Positions 33,528 through 41,987 of a stretch of DNA of 64,000 nucleotides are shown one piece after another. The notes beneath the pieces are model-generated. The model worked only from the letters and a program-made list of their open reading frames with translations, had not been told where the DNA came from and searched no databases. The stretch is from Microbacterium sp. Root180 (lineage in GTDB: Bacteria > Actinomycetota > Actinomycetes > Actinomycetales > Microbacteriaceae): positions 727,626-791,625 of the forward strand of contig NZ_LMHS01000003.1 of the NCBI RefSeq assembly GCF_001428485.1, written 5' to 3'. Each line of letters opens with the position of its first letter. Within the stretch, counting starts at the first letter, position 1. A program made the translations under genes and the position numbers.

Positions 33528-34426
33528 AGGTTCTTGCCTTGCGGGTCGAGGGCGTCGCGCAGGCCGTCGCCGATGAAGTTGACACACAGCACCGTGATGA
33601 GGATGAAGAAGCCCGGGAAGTAGAGCAGGTACACCTGCGGCGTTCCGACGTAGCCCGCGGCCTGGCTCAGCATCGATCCCCAGCTCGTCTGCGGAGACTG
33701 GACGCCGAAGCCCAGGAAGCTCAGCGTCGACTCCGCGATGATCGCCGACGCGACCGCGAGGCTCATGGCGACGGCGATCACGCCCGCGAGGTTCGGCAGG
33801 AGATGGGACAGGATGATCCGCACATTCGACGCTCCGATGCCGCGCGCGGCTTCGATGAAGTCCTTCTCGCGGAGCGAGAGCACTTGCGCGCGCACCACCC
33901 GGGCGATGTACGTCCAGCCCAGAGCGGTGAGGGCGAAGACGATCGTGGCGGGAGACGGCCCGAGACCCTGCACGATGACGGCCAGGAGCGCGATGGCGGG
34001 AACGATGAGGAACAGATCGGTGATGCGCATGATGAGCTCGCCGACCCACCCGGCTGCGTAGCCGGCGACCGCGCCGAGCGCCGTGCCGACGACTGTCGCG
34101 AGCAGCGCCACGCTGAGTCCGATGGCGAGCGATATCTGGCCCGCGTACAGGATCTCGCTGAGGTAGTCGCGCCCGAGCTCGTCCGTTCCGAGCCAGTGCT
34201 CGGCCGACGGCGCGGTCGGGCCGAGCAGGAGGTCCTGCTGCCCCTGCGGGAACGGTGCGATCCACGGCGCACCGAAGCACACGACGATCAGGATGAGCAG
34301 CACCACCAGGCTCACGACGGCGAGCTTGTGGTGGAGGAAGCGCTTGATCAGCTGCCGGGTCGATCCGCCCGCGACGGGCTGCTCGGCCAGGATCTCCTCG
34401 GCGCCGGTGAGTCCCGCCCCGCTCAT
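33524..34426 (-). CDS. Oligopeptide/dipeptide ABC transporter permease (OppC/DppC type)
   Basis: A 300-residue permease. It has a long hydrophilic N-terminus, one helix (LAVVSLVVLLILIVV), the periplasmic HWLGTDELGRDYLS motif typical of DppC, then five helices and an EAA loop EAARGIGASNVRII. The start at 34426 overlaps the OppB-type stop by ATGA. Confidence 0.92.
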   Translation of the reverse strand: MSGAGLTGAEEILAEQPVAGGSTRQLIKRFLHHKLAVVSLVVLLILIVVCFGAPWIAPFPQGQQDLLLGPTAPSAEHWLGTDELGRDYLSEILYAGQISLAIGLSVALLATVVGTALGAVAGYAAGWVGELIMRITDLFLIVPAIALLAVIVQGLGPSPATIVFALTALGWTYIARVVRAQVLSLREKDFIEAARGIGASNVRIILSHLLPNLAGVIAVAMSLAVASAIIAESTLSFLGFGVQSPQTSWGSMLSQAAGYVGTPQVYLLYFPGFFILITVLCVNFIGDGLRDALDPQGKNL

Positions 34427-35388
34427 GACAGCCTCACTCTCGGGTCGAGGATCGCATAGCCGATGTCGGCGATGAGGTTGCAGATCACGACCGCGATGGC
34501 CACGACGATCATCCAGGGCAGGAGCACGAAGAGGTCTCCCGCCACCAGGGACTGCAGGAAGAGCCGGCCCATGCCGGGAATGGCGAAGATCTGCTCCGTG
34601 ACCACCAGCCCGCCGATGAGGATCGCCGCGTCGAGCGCGACGACGGTCACGAAGGGAGCGAGGGAGTTGCGCGCCGCGTGCCGCCAGATGACCTGCCGGC
34701 GGGGCACGCCCTTCGCCCGCGCGGTGCGTACGTAGTCGCTCGAGAGCGAGTCGAGCATCGCTGACCGCCCGAACCGGCTCCATGAAGCGACGAGCGCGAT
34801 CATGAGGGCTGCGACGGGAAGGACGAGATGGCGCGCGTAGTCGACGACGCCGACCTCCGTCACGGGCGGCAGGCCGATGAAGAAGAACGGCGGCTCGTCG
34901 AGCCCGAAGGTCTCTTTGGGCCACACGGCGAGAGCCTGGATGAGGATGAGGCCGAACCAGAACGCGGGCATCGCGATGCCGATGTACGAGGCGCCCGTGA
35001 ACGCCTGGTCCGCGAGCGAGTACTGCCTGACCGCCGAATAGACGCTGATGGCTCCCGCGACGAGGATCGCGACCAGGAGTCCCCAGAACGCCAGCTGGAG
35101 CGTGGGCCACAGCGCGTCGCCGATGAGCGGAAGCACAGGTGTACCGGTGCGGCTGCTCGTGCCCCAGTCCCCCGAGACGAAGGAACGCAGCCAGAGGAAG
35201 TACTGCTCGAAGATCGAACGGTCCAGCCCGAGTCGTTCGATCTCGCGCTGGAGCGCCGTCGGATCCGCCGCCTGCCGGAGCTTCGCGAGCGGGTCGAAGG
35301 TCGAGCGAACGGCCCAGAAGAGGATGAAGGAGGCCACGAGGATCACCGGCAGCGAGTACACAGCTCGCCGAGCGATGAATCGGAACAT
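34423..35388 (-). CDS. Oligopeptide/dipeptide ABC transporter permease (OppB/DppB type)
   Basis: A 321-residue permease of the DppB type with an N-terminal helix (MFRFIARRAVYSLPVILVAS), a periplasmic loop, and helices ending in the family-typical DPRVRL. The EAA-type loop reads RTARAKGVPRRQVIW. It lies 27 bases downstream of the solute-binding protein gene. Confidence 0.92.
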   Translation of the reverse strand: MFRFIARRAVYSLPVILVASFILFWAVRSTFDPLAKLRQAADPTALQREIERLGLDRSIFEQYFLWLRSFVSGDWGTSSRTGTPVLPLIGDALWPTLQLAFWGLLVAILVAGAISVYSAVRQYSLADQAFTGASYIGIAMPAFWFGLILIQALAVWPKETFGLDEPPFFFIGLPPVTEVGVVDYARHLVLPVAALMIALVASWSRFGRSAMLDSLSSDYVRTARAKGVPRRQVIWRHAARNSLAPFVTVVALDAAILIGGLVVTEQIFAIPGMGRLFLQSLVAGDLFVLLPWMIVVAIAVVICNLIADIGYAILDPRVRLS

Positions 35389-35415
35389 CTTCAGTTCTCC
35401 TGGGCCGTCGCGCGG

Positions 35416-37104
35416 TCAGCCCGCGAGACCCCACTCGGCGAGGTTCCAGAACGGGCCCTCGACGGGGTTGATCTCGAGCGGTCCACCGATCTTGTCACTC
35501 CACAGGAGCACGAGCGGCACCGTGTCCAGCGGCAGCGAGGGCACGTTCTCTGCGATCACGGCATCGGCCTCCTTCGACGCGGCGATGCGCTTGTCGACGT
35601 CGAGCTCCGTGTCGACCTGGTTCAGCAGCGGGTCGAGCTCGGGGATCGACACCCGGTAGAAGTTGATGCCCGAGAAGCCGTTGTCGGCCGACGGAATGTT
35701 GGTCGACAGGAACGAGGAGCTCAGAGTCGGGTCCGGGAACGTGTCGACGATCGCCCAGAGACCGGACTGGAAGTCACCCTCGGGGGCGATCGTGCCGAAC
35801 AGGTCGGCAGGAGTGACCGCGTTGATCGTCATCTCGAAGCCGGCTTCGGCGAGCTGGGCCTGGAGCACCTGGGTGGTGAGATCGCGGCGCTTGTTGCCGG
35901 CCAGCGTCTCCATCGAGAAGGTGGCCGTCTGGCCGTCCTTCTCCCACACGCCGTCGGAGTTCTTGGTCCAGCCGTCGCCCTCCATCAGCTCGTCCACCTT
36001 GTCGAGGTCGAGCGTGTACTGCGAGAAGTCGTCCGCCGCGTAGGCACCCACGATGGGACTGTTGAAGCTCTGCTGCGGAGTGTCGACACCGAGGGCGCCG
36101 AAGAGGCGCTCGACGATCGCCTCGCGGTCGATCGAGTACGCGACCGCCTGACGGACGGCCTTCGAGTCGAACGGGAACGCGTCGTTGTTGAACCAGACGG
36201 CCTCCAGCGAACCGCTGCGCGCGTCGACCTGCGAGTTGATCCCCGGGAGCCCGGCATCGATCTGGCTGATCGCATCGAGCTGCGGAGACGGGTAGAGCAC
36301 GTCGACCTGGCCGCTCTTGAGCGCCTGGAACGCTGCCGTCGTGTCGGGGAGGAAGAGGTAGGTGACCTTGTCGAGGTTGGGCTTGTCGCCCCAGTAGTTC
36401 TCGTTCGGAACCAGGGTCGCGGACGTGCCACGGTCCCACGATTCGATCTTCCACGGTCCGCCGCTGAAGTCGTAGCCGTCGGCCATGATGGCGGCGCGAT
36501 CCTTCCCCTCGAGGAGGTGGGCGGGCAGCACGCCGTACGTGCTGAACAGCGTCCGCCATCCCGCGTAGGACTGGTCGAGCGTCACGACCGCGGTCTGCGG
36601 GTCGGAGGCGTCGACCGAGGCGATGCGGTCGTATCCGGTCTTGTCGAAGATGTCGTCACCGTCACGGATCTGCGTGGCGGTGTACGCGAAGTCGGCCGAC
36701 GTGATCGGCTCGCCGTCGGACCACACGGCGTCGGGGTTGATCGTGTAGGTGATCGTCTGGCCGTCGCCCGTGCTCTCGGCGACCGGCTCCTCCGTCACGA
36801 GATCCGACGGGACGGGCGTCCATTCGCCGTCGACCAGGCGCGTCTCGAAGACGGTGGGGATGGTGGGGATCTGCATCATGTAGGTCCCCCAGATCGAGCC
36901 GGCGCAGGTCGCGATCCAGTCGACGCAGTCCGGCTCCTGCTCGGCGCCGATGACGACTTCACCGCCCTTCGTCACGGGCGCCGCCGTGCTGGACTCGGGC
37001 TCCGATCCGCCGGCGCTGCAGGCTGCGAGGGCACTGACGGCGACGATGGCGAGCGTGATGGCCGCGGTGCTGCGGAAGGTGCTGGGACGCGAGGACTTCG
37101 ACAA
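35416..37104 (-). CDS. Family 5 (peptide/opine/nickel type) ABC substrate-binding lipoprotein
   Basis: A 562-residue lipoprotein with lipobox ALAAC (Cys29) and the family 5 pattern of GGEVVIGAEQEPDC at the mature start, an AVWSDGEPITSADFAYT segment, and AYSIDREAIVERLFG. It binds peptides or other oligomeric solutes outside the membrane. The start is TTG at 37104 with GGAG 6 bases upstream; no ATG or GTG fits better. It is the first gene of the operon down to the dehydrogenase. Immediately upstream is the palindrome at 37206-37224 shared with the other TetR-linked promoters. Confidence 0.9.
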   Translation of the reverse strand: MSKSSRPSTFRSTAAITLAIVAVSALAACSAGGSEPESSTAAPVTKGGEVVIGAEQEPDCVDWIATCAGSIWGTYMMQIPTIPTVFETRLVDGEWTPVPSDLVTEEPVAESTGDGQTITYTINPDAVWSDGEPITSADFAYTATQIRDGDDIFDKTGYDRIASVDASDPQTAVVTLDQSYAGWRTLFSTYGVLPAHLLEGKDRAAIMADGYDFSGGPWKIESWDRGTSATLVPNENYWGDKPNLDKVTYLFLPDTTAAFQALKSGQVDVLYPSPQLDAISQIDAGLPGINSQVDARSGSLEAVWFNNDAFPFDSKAVRQAVAYSIDREAIVERLFGALGVDTPQQSFNSPIVGAYAADDFSQYTLDLDKVDELMEGDGWTKNSDGVWEKDGQTATFSMETLAGNKRRDLTTQVLQAQLAEAGFEMTINAVTPADLFGTIAPEGDFQSGLWAIVDTFPDPTLSSSFLSTNIPSADNGFSGINFYRVSIPELDPLLNQVDTELDVDKRIAASKEADAVIAENVPSLPLDTVPLVLLWSDKIGGPLEINPVEGPFWNLAEWGLAG

Positions 37105-37187
37105 TTTTGACTCCGTGGTCGAGAGGTGTGGCGACGTTGCTTACCAGGTGCGAAGCGGTGGGTGGTCTGACTATAAGTCGAGATGCG

Positions 37188-37203
37188 ACCCTTTAGCAAG
37201 GGT
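37188..37203 (-). terminator. Short perfect hairpin after the S9 peptidase gene
   Basis: ACCCTT-TAGC-AAGGGT forms a perfect 6-base stem with a 4-base loop, 12 bases after the peptidase stop. No T-run follows, so it may be a weak terminator or part of the promoter region of the binding protein gene (a possible -10 TATAGT lies just beyond on the transcribed strand). Confidence 0.35.
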
Positions 37204-37205
37204 TG

Positions 37206-37224
37206 TAGTCAATGTCATTGATTA
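37206..37224. promoter_or_regulatory. TetR-type operator 1 (binding protein promoter)
   Basis: TAGTCAATGTCATTGATTA is a 19-base palindrome with one mismatch (half site TAGTCAATG). It overlaps the end of the S9 peptidase gene and lies upstream of the importer operon. Related palindromes lie at 39067-39085 and 41916-41934. Confidence 0.6.
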
Positions 37225-39047
37225 GAGTTCCAGCGGCGCCCTTCGAGCGTGCGCAGGGCGAGCTCGGTCATGCGTCGCTGGGTGTGCTCGAGGTAGTGGA
37301 GCCCGGTCGGCTCGTGACCACCGTCGAACACGTCCATGACGACGTCTCCGCCGCGTTCGCCCAGCTCGTCGACGAAGCGCTGCACGCCCACGATGGGCGT
37401 GCGGGTGTCGATCGCGCCCTGGTTGATCCAGACGGATGCCGTGACGTGCTCCGTGTACGAGATCGCGGAGTAGCGCTCGACCATCTCCGGCGGCACCCAC
37501 GTCGTCCAGACGCTTCGGACGGCGGGGTTCATCTCGGCGATCGCGGCCGTCCAGTCGGCGACGGCGACGTGGGCGAGGCCGCCCGCGAACAGATCGGGGA
37601 GCCGACCGACGCTCAAGAGCGTCAGATGTCCGCCGAAGGACGCGCCGGTGATGAAGGTGGAGCGGGGATCAGCGAGCCCTTGGTCACGCAGCCAGCCGAT
37701 GGCAGCGGCGACGTCCTCGATCTCGCGGTCGCCTCCGGAACCCCAGAAACCCTCGCGGAACGCCTGGCCGAAGGTCACCGAGCCACGGAAGTTGAGTGCG
37801 GCGTACGCGAAGCCCGCATCGATCCAGGCTTGCGCCGACGGGTCGTAGCCGTCGATCATCACCAGGTTGGGGCCGCCGTGAACCTCGAGCACGGTGCCGA
37901 GGGGCTCGCGGCCCTCGGGAACACCGAGCCAGAGCTGGACCCGGGTGCCGTCGGCACTGCGCACCATCGTCGAGCGCATCGGCGTGCCGGGCGGCACGGG
38001 CGCGGGCGCGATCAGCACGCGCCCCCCGCTCTCGTCGGCCTGCTCGATGCGCAGCGGAGAATCCCAGCTCGACCGCACCATCCGGACCGCACCATCCGGC
38101 GCGTAGTAGGACGCCCACTGGAAGGGATGCAGGTCCGCGACATCCGGGTTCGCGAAGCTCCCGCCTTCGGCGACCACACGCGCACCGCCGTCGGCCTCCG
38201 ACAGTTCGAGGAGGCGATGGATGCCGTCTTCGACGTGGGCCGCGAGCACGCGGCCTCTCTGCGCGTCCCAGTCCAGCGGGATGACCTCGCCGACGAGGTC
38301 GGGCAGGGAGAAGTCCTGGCGCGCGCCGGAGAGGAAGTCCCAGATCACGGGTCGGGCGTACCCGGTGCGCTCGGTGTTCGCGAGGATGCGCGGATCGCCG
38401 GCGATCGGCGAGAAGCGGACACCCCGCACCGGACCGGCCGGAAGATCGTCGAGCACGGCGACTGTCTCGAGCGTGTGGGTGGCCACGACCGTCAGCGCGG
38501 GGCGGCGCACTCCCGGATTGTGGTCGGTCGTGTCGACGCTGACGAGCGCGCCGTCGGGCGAGATCTGGCCGTACCAGGCCTCGATCGGGCTGCTGTACAC
38601 CGTGCGGGGCGGACCCCATGGCTCAGCCGGGATCACCAGGACGTGGAATCCCTCCTCATCGACGACGGTCACCACGATCGCGGCGCCGTCGTACGACGCC
38701 TCGATGCCGCGCAGCACGAATGCGGGGCGGCCCGGCGTGAGATCGATGCTCTCGGAGCCGTCGACCGCCGTCGCGACGAGCGTGCCCACCTCCGAGCCGC
38801 CGCCGTCATCGAGGTCGACGATCCACTTGCCGTCGCGCGTCAGGATCGCCCCGACGCCGACCGGGAACGGCAGAGGAGCGGACGGCTCCTCGCCGCCGCG
38901 CCAGATCCGCGCGCGCGAGCCCGCCTCGTGGTCCTCGATGAGCAGTGCGAGGTCGACATCGCCGACCACAGGTCGGACGGTGAGCAGATGGGGGAGGTCG
39001 AATCGCCGTGAAAGAACTGCGTCGATCTCTGCCGGAATCGCGTCCAT
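37215..39047 (-). CDS. S9 family peptidase (prolyl-oligopeptidase type)
   Basis: A 610-residue serine peptidase. Residues 1-350 form repeated beta strands of a propeller; residues 355-610 form the hydrolase domain with Ser470 (GASFGG), Asp547 (IDTRTP) and His578 (GGHEP), plus the oxyanion region EVHGGPN. S9 enzymes cleave short peptides, often after proline, and some members act on acylated amino acids. No signal peptide is seen, so it acts on imported peptides in the cytoplasm. GAGAGG precedes the ATG. It is divergent from the TetR gene and upstream of the importer operon. Confidence 0.9.
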   Translation of the reverse strand: MDAIPAEIDAVLSRRFDLPHLLTVRPVVGDVDLALLIEDHEAGSRARIWRGGEEPSAPLPFPVGVGAILTRDGKWIVDLDDGGGSEVGTLVATAVDGSESIDLTPGRPAFVLRGIEASYDGAAIVVTVVDEEGFHVLVIPAEPWGPPRTVYSSPIEAWYGQISPDGALVSVDTTDHNPGVRRPALTVVATHTLETVAVLDDLPAGPVRGVRFSPIAGDPRILANTERTGYARPVIWDFLSGARQDFSLPDLVGEVIPLDWDAQRGRVLAAHVEDGIHRLLELSEADGGARVVAEGGSFANPDVADLHPFQWASYYAPDGAVRMVRSSWDSPLRIEQADESGGRVLIAPAPVPPGTPMRSTMVRSADGTRVQLWLGVPEGREPLGTVLEVHGGPNLVMIDGYDPSAQAWIDAGFAYAALNFRGSVTFGQAFREGFWGSGGDREIEDVAAAIGWLRDQGLADPRSTFITGASFGGHLTLLSVGRLPDLFAGGLAHVAVADWTAAIAEMNPAVRSVWTTWVPPEMVERYSAISYTEHVTASVWINQGAIDTRTPIVGVQRFVDELGERGGDVVMDVFDGGHEPTGLHYLEHTQRRMTELALRTLEGRRWNSNQ

Positions 39048-39066
39048 GCGAGCCTCTCCACAAGGT

Positions 39067-39085
39067 TGGTCAGGTTCATTGACTA
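39067..39085. promoter_or_regulatory. TetR-type operator 2 (S9 peptidase / tetR divergent promoter)
   Basis: TGGTCAGGT-T-CATTGACTA has one perfect half site CATTGACTA and a left half matching the consensus at 5 of 9 positions. It lies between the peptidase start (39047) and the regulator start (39212). A further CGTTGACTA half site lies near 39131-39139. Confidence 0.5.
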
Positions 39086-39211
39086 TAGCAGTGGCTATCT
39101 TGCTGCGACAGGGGTGGCAGGGATCACGATCGTTGACTACGTTCGTGGCACCGGTGGGCTACGGTTGTCCTCACGACCGCCCCCAGCTCAACGAATGGAG
39201 CCCAGGACTCG

Positions 39212-39937
39212 ATGGCGAAGGAAAAGGCTGCCGCGTCGCGCAAGACCGTCGCATCGTCGGGGACTCGCCCGCGCCGCCCCCGCGACTCGCTCAGCCGGGA
39301 CATCATCGTCGCGGCCGCGGATGCCGTCGTCCAGCGCGACGGGCTCGACCGCCTCACGTTCCAGGCCATCGGCGAGGAGCTCGACGCGCATCCGACGTCG
39401 ATCTACCGGCACTTCAGAGACAAGGACGAGCTCATGCTCGCCCTGATCGACTCGCTGCGAGCGCGCTCGTACACCGGCGCGATGATCGCGACCGACGACT
39501 GGATGGCCGACCTCCGCGGTCAAGCCCACCTCATCCATGACCATTACATGCGCTACCCCGAGTTCGCGCTGCAGATGGCGCTTCGCCGGCCGACCGACTT
39601 CACCTCGATGGAGTTCTCCATCGGCGCTCTCCGCCGCGGCGGGTACGGGCCGGAAGAGGCGGCCATGTACGCGCGAGCCCTGGGCCAGCTGGTGCGGTCG
39701 GCGAGCAGCATCCAGGCCGCCCTCGCGGCGCAGCCGCCTGATGTGAAGGATGCCGACGAGCTCATGTGGCAGATGGACTACCAGCGCCTGTCGCCGGAGG
39801 AGTTCCCCAACATCGCCTGGGTCGGCTCGAACCTTCCGGGGATCCAGGATCCCCGCGCGTGGGAGGCGGCGCTCGACCTGCTCCTGGAGAGCATCGAACG
39901 GCAGGCGCCGGTGAACTCGGGACGCCCGGACGCGTAG
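39212..39937 (+). CDS. TetR family transcriptional regulator
   Basis: A 241-residue regulator with a basic N-terminal tail (SGTRPRRPRDSLSRD), the TetR helix-turn-helix (RLTFQAIGEEL and HPTSIYRHFRDKDEL, residues about 48-76) and an all-helical C-terminal ligand domain. TetR proteins usually repress and release DNA on binding a small ligand. It is divergent from the S9 peptidase and convergent with the M20 peptidase (6-base gap). Its operator is probably the palindrome found at 37206, 39067 and 41916 (inference). Confidence 0.92.
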   Translation: MAKEKAAASRKTVASSGTRPRRPRDSLSRDIIVAAADAVVQRDGLDRLTFQAIGEELDAHPTSIYRHFRDKDELMLALIDSLRARSYTGAMIATDDWMADLRGQAHLIHDHYMRYPEFALQMALRRPTDFTSMEFSIGALRRGGYGPEEAAMYARALGQLVRSASSIQAALAAQPPDVKDADELMWQMDYQRLSPEEFPNIAWVGSNLPGIQDPRAWEAALDLLLESIERQAPVNSGRPDA

Positions 39938-39943
39938 CCCGCG

Positions 39944-41014
39944 TCAGGGCATCCAGCCGTCGATCATCCCGGCCACGAGTCGCGCCCGCTGTGCGACGGA
40001 CGCGAGCGAGGCCCACTCGTGCTCCGCGTGCGCGCCATCGCCATCGACGCCGAGACCGTCGAGTGTCGGGATGCCGAGCGCCGCGGTGAAGTTCCCGTCG
40101 GACGCCCCGCCCACCGACACGGTCCGCACGTCCGTGCCGTCCTGCTCCGCGCTCACCCGGCGCGCGAGCGTCAGGAGCTCGAGCGCGCTGCGCTCCTCCA
40201 TCGGGGGCCGGTTGATCCCGCCCGTGACCTCCAGCCGCGCCTCGGGATGGAACGGGCGACGTTCACGGAGGGCGCGATCCACGCGCTCGAGCTCACCCGT
40301 CGACCAGCCCCGCACGTCGACGCGCATGAACGCGAGGTCGGGGATGACGTTCGTCGCGGTTCCCCCCTTGGCCACCGTCGGACTGACGGTGGTGCCCAGC
40401 TGGGCGTCCCCGAGACCGGGAAGCTCGGTGATGTGGCGTGCGAGTTCGACGAGGGCGTTGACGCCGTTCCACGGCTCGAGCCCGGCATGCGCCGCGCGCC
40501 CGGTCGCCGTGATCGTGTAGATGCTCCCGCCGCAGCGCGCGACCTTGACCGCGCCGCCCAGACTCGGCTCCATGACGAGCACGGCCTGAGACTCGGAGGC
40601 TGTGCGCTCGAGCAGGGCGCGGGACGTGAGCGATCCGACCTCCTCGTCGGCGGTCAGCAGGACGCCGACATCGTCGGTGCGTGCCGCCAGCGCCAGGGCT
40701 TCCGCGGCGGCGACCACGCCGCCTTTCATGTCGAAGACTCCTGGCCCGGAGCACCGGTCGCCGGCGACCGTGAACGGGAGCCGGTCGATCGTTCCCAGCG
40801 GCCACACGGTGTCGATGTGTCCGAGGAGCAGGACACGGGGACGGCGCGCGCCCCAACGAGCATGCTCGACGCCGTCGACGGCCTCCAGCCGTGCGGGGCC
40901 GATGATCGGTGCCAGCCAGGAGTCCACGAGCCCGAACGCCTCCGAGATCCCTGAGGCGTGGCCCGTCGGCGTCTCGATCGAGACGAGTGCCTCGAGTCTG
41001 TCGACGGCGGTCAT
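39944..41014 (-). CDS. M20 family metallopeptidase (glutamate carboxypeptidase-like)
   Basis: A 356-residue M20A enzyme. The metal and catalytic motifs are LLGHIDTVWP (zinc His and Asp), GVFDMKGG (bridging Asp), TADEEVGS (catalytic Glu) and AHAEHEW (last zinc His). The dimerisation domain lies at about 165-275. Members cleave terminal glutamate or release acyl or peptide groups. It overlaps the hydrolase stop by ATGA (41011-41014), so the two proteins are made together. Together with the Opp-type importer and S9 peptidase it suggests use of an amino-acid conjugate. Confidence 0.9.
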   Translation of the reverse strand: MTAVDRLEALVSIETPTGHASGISEAFGLVDSWLAPIIGPARLEAVDGVEHARWGARRPRVLLLGHIDTVWPLGTIDRLPFTVAGDRCSGPGVFDMKGGVVAAAEALALAARTDDVGVLLTADEEVGSLTSRALLERTASESQAVLVMEPSLGGAVKVARCGGSIYTITATGRAAHAGLEPWNGVNALVELARHITELPGLGDAQLGTTVSPTVAKGGTATNVIPDLAFMRVDVRGWSTGELERVDRALRERRPFHPEARLEVTGGINRPPMEERSALELLTLARRVSAEQDGTDVRTVSVGGASDGNFTAALGIPTLDGLGVDGDGAHAEHEWASLASVAQRARLVAGMIDGWMP

Positions 41015-41901
41015 GCTCGCACCTCCGCGGCCCCGGCGAAGAAGCTCGCGAGAGCGCGCGCGGTCTCCTCGGGGGCCTCCTCCGGCACGTAGTGATCGGC
41101 GCGGATCGCAGCGCCCTCGGCATGAGGGGCATACCCGCGCCAGACGTCGACGACGTCGAAGCTCCGGCCGACGTAGCTCTCGGATCCCCAGAGGGCGAGG
41201 AGGGGCATGTCGAGTCGATTGCCGGCGGCCGCATCGGCCCGATCGTGGTCCAGATCGATCGTCGCGGCGGCGCGGTAGTCAGCGCACGTCGCTTCGATGA
41301 CGCCGTCACGCGTGAAGCAGTCGAGGTACCTGTCGAACGTCTCCGCATCCAGCGGATCGCGCACTGTCCATCGGTCCTCGAATCGGCTGCGCAGCCAGCG
41401 CTCCGGGTCGGCCCGGATCAGGTCGGCCGGCAGTCCCCCGCCGACCGTGAGGAAGAACCAGTGGAAGTAGCTCGTCGCCATCGCCCTGTCGACGTTGTCG
41501 AACATATGGAGCGTGGGAACGATGTCGATGACGGCGAGGGCGCGCACGCGCTCCGGCGCATCGAGTGCCAGACGGTGCCCGACGCGGCCGCCGCGATCGT
41601 GCCCGGCGACGAAGAATCTGTCGAACCCGAGGGCGTCCATCACCGCCAGCTGATCCGCGGCCATCTCGCGCTTCGAGTAGACCTCGCCCGCGGGCGCATC
41701 GGACTCGCCGTACCCGCGCAGGTCCGTCGCGACGACCGTGTGCGTTCGGGCCAGTGCGGGCGCGACGTGTCTCCACATGCCACGCATCTCGGGGTAGCCG
41801 TGCAGAAGCAGGACGGCGGGACCCTCTCCGACGACCGTGGTCGCGATGCGCACTCCGTTGGCGCCCTCGATGAGCTGCGGCGCCGCTGCCGATTGGTTCA
41901 C
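41011..41901 (-). CDS. Fluoroacetate dehalogenase-like alpha/beta hydrolase
   Basis: A 296-residue alpha/beta hydrolase with every residue that defines fluoroacetate dehalogenases: nucleophile Asp102 (GHDRGGR), carboxylate-binding Arg103 and Arg106, acid Asp126 (IDIVPT), base His270 (ADHY), and halide-binding His147, Trp148 (YFHWFF) and Tyr209 (ADYRAA). Spacings from the nucleophile (24, 45, 46, 107, 168) agree with the Rhodopseudomonas RPA1163 enzyme. Epoxide hydrolases of this fold use two Tyr instead. The likely reaction is hydrolysis of 2-haloacids to 2-hydroxyacids. GTG at 41901 follows GGGA by 6 bases; a TTG at 41922 lies inside the operator. Confidence 0.82.
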   Translation of the reverse strand: MNQSAAAPQLIEGANGVRIATTVVGEGPAVLLLHGYPEMRGMWRHVAPALARTHTVVATDLRGYGESDAPAGEVYSKREMAADQLAVMDALGFDRFFVAGHDRGGRVGHRLALDAPERVRALAVIDIVPTLHMFDNVDRAMATSYFHWFFLTVGGGLPADLIRADPERWLRSRFEDRWTVRDPLDAETFDRYLDCFTRDGVIEATCADYRAAATIDLDHDRADAAAGNRLDMPLLALWGSESYVGRSFDVVDVWRGYAPHAEGAAIRADHYVPEEAPEETARALASFFAGAAEVRA

Positions 41902-41915
41902 ACTAATCCCACTCT

Positions 41916-41934
41916 TAGTCAATGTCGTAGACTA
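41916..41934. promoter_or_regulatory. TetR-type operator 3 (dehalogenase/M20 promoter)
   Basis: TAGTCAATGTCGTAGACTA is a 19-base palindrome with 7 of 9 matched pairs. It shares the left half TAGTCAATG exactly with operator 1 and lies 15-33 bases before the dehalogenase-like start. Confidence 0.58.
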
Positions 41935-41987
41935 TACGTTAGCCTACGACCGGACCAGCCGCCAGAGCGGGCGGTGAGAGATGCCGG

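Noticed and set aside
41902..41922. TTG start at 41922 for the dehalogenase-like gene
   Set aside because: It would place the start inside the palindromic operator without a ribosome binding site; GTG at 41901 has one.
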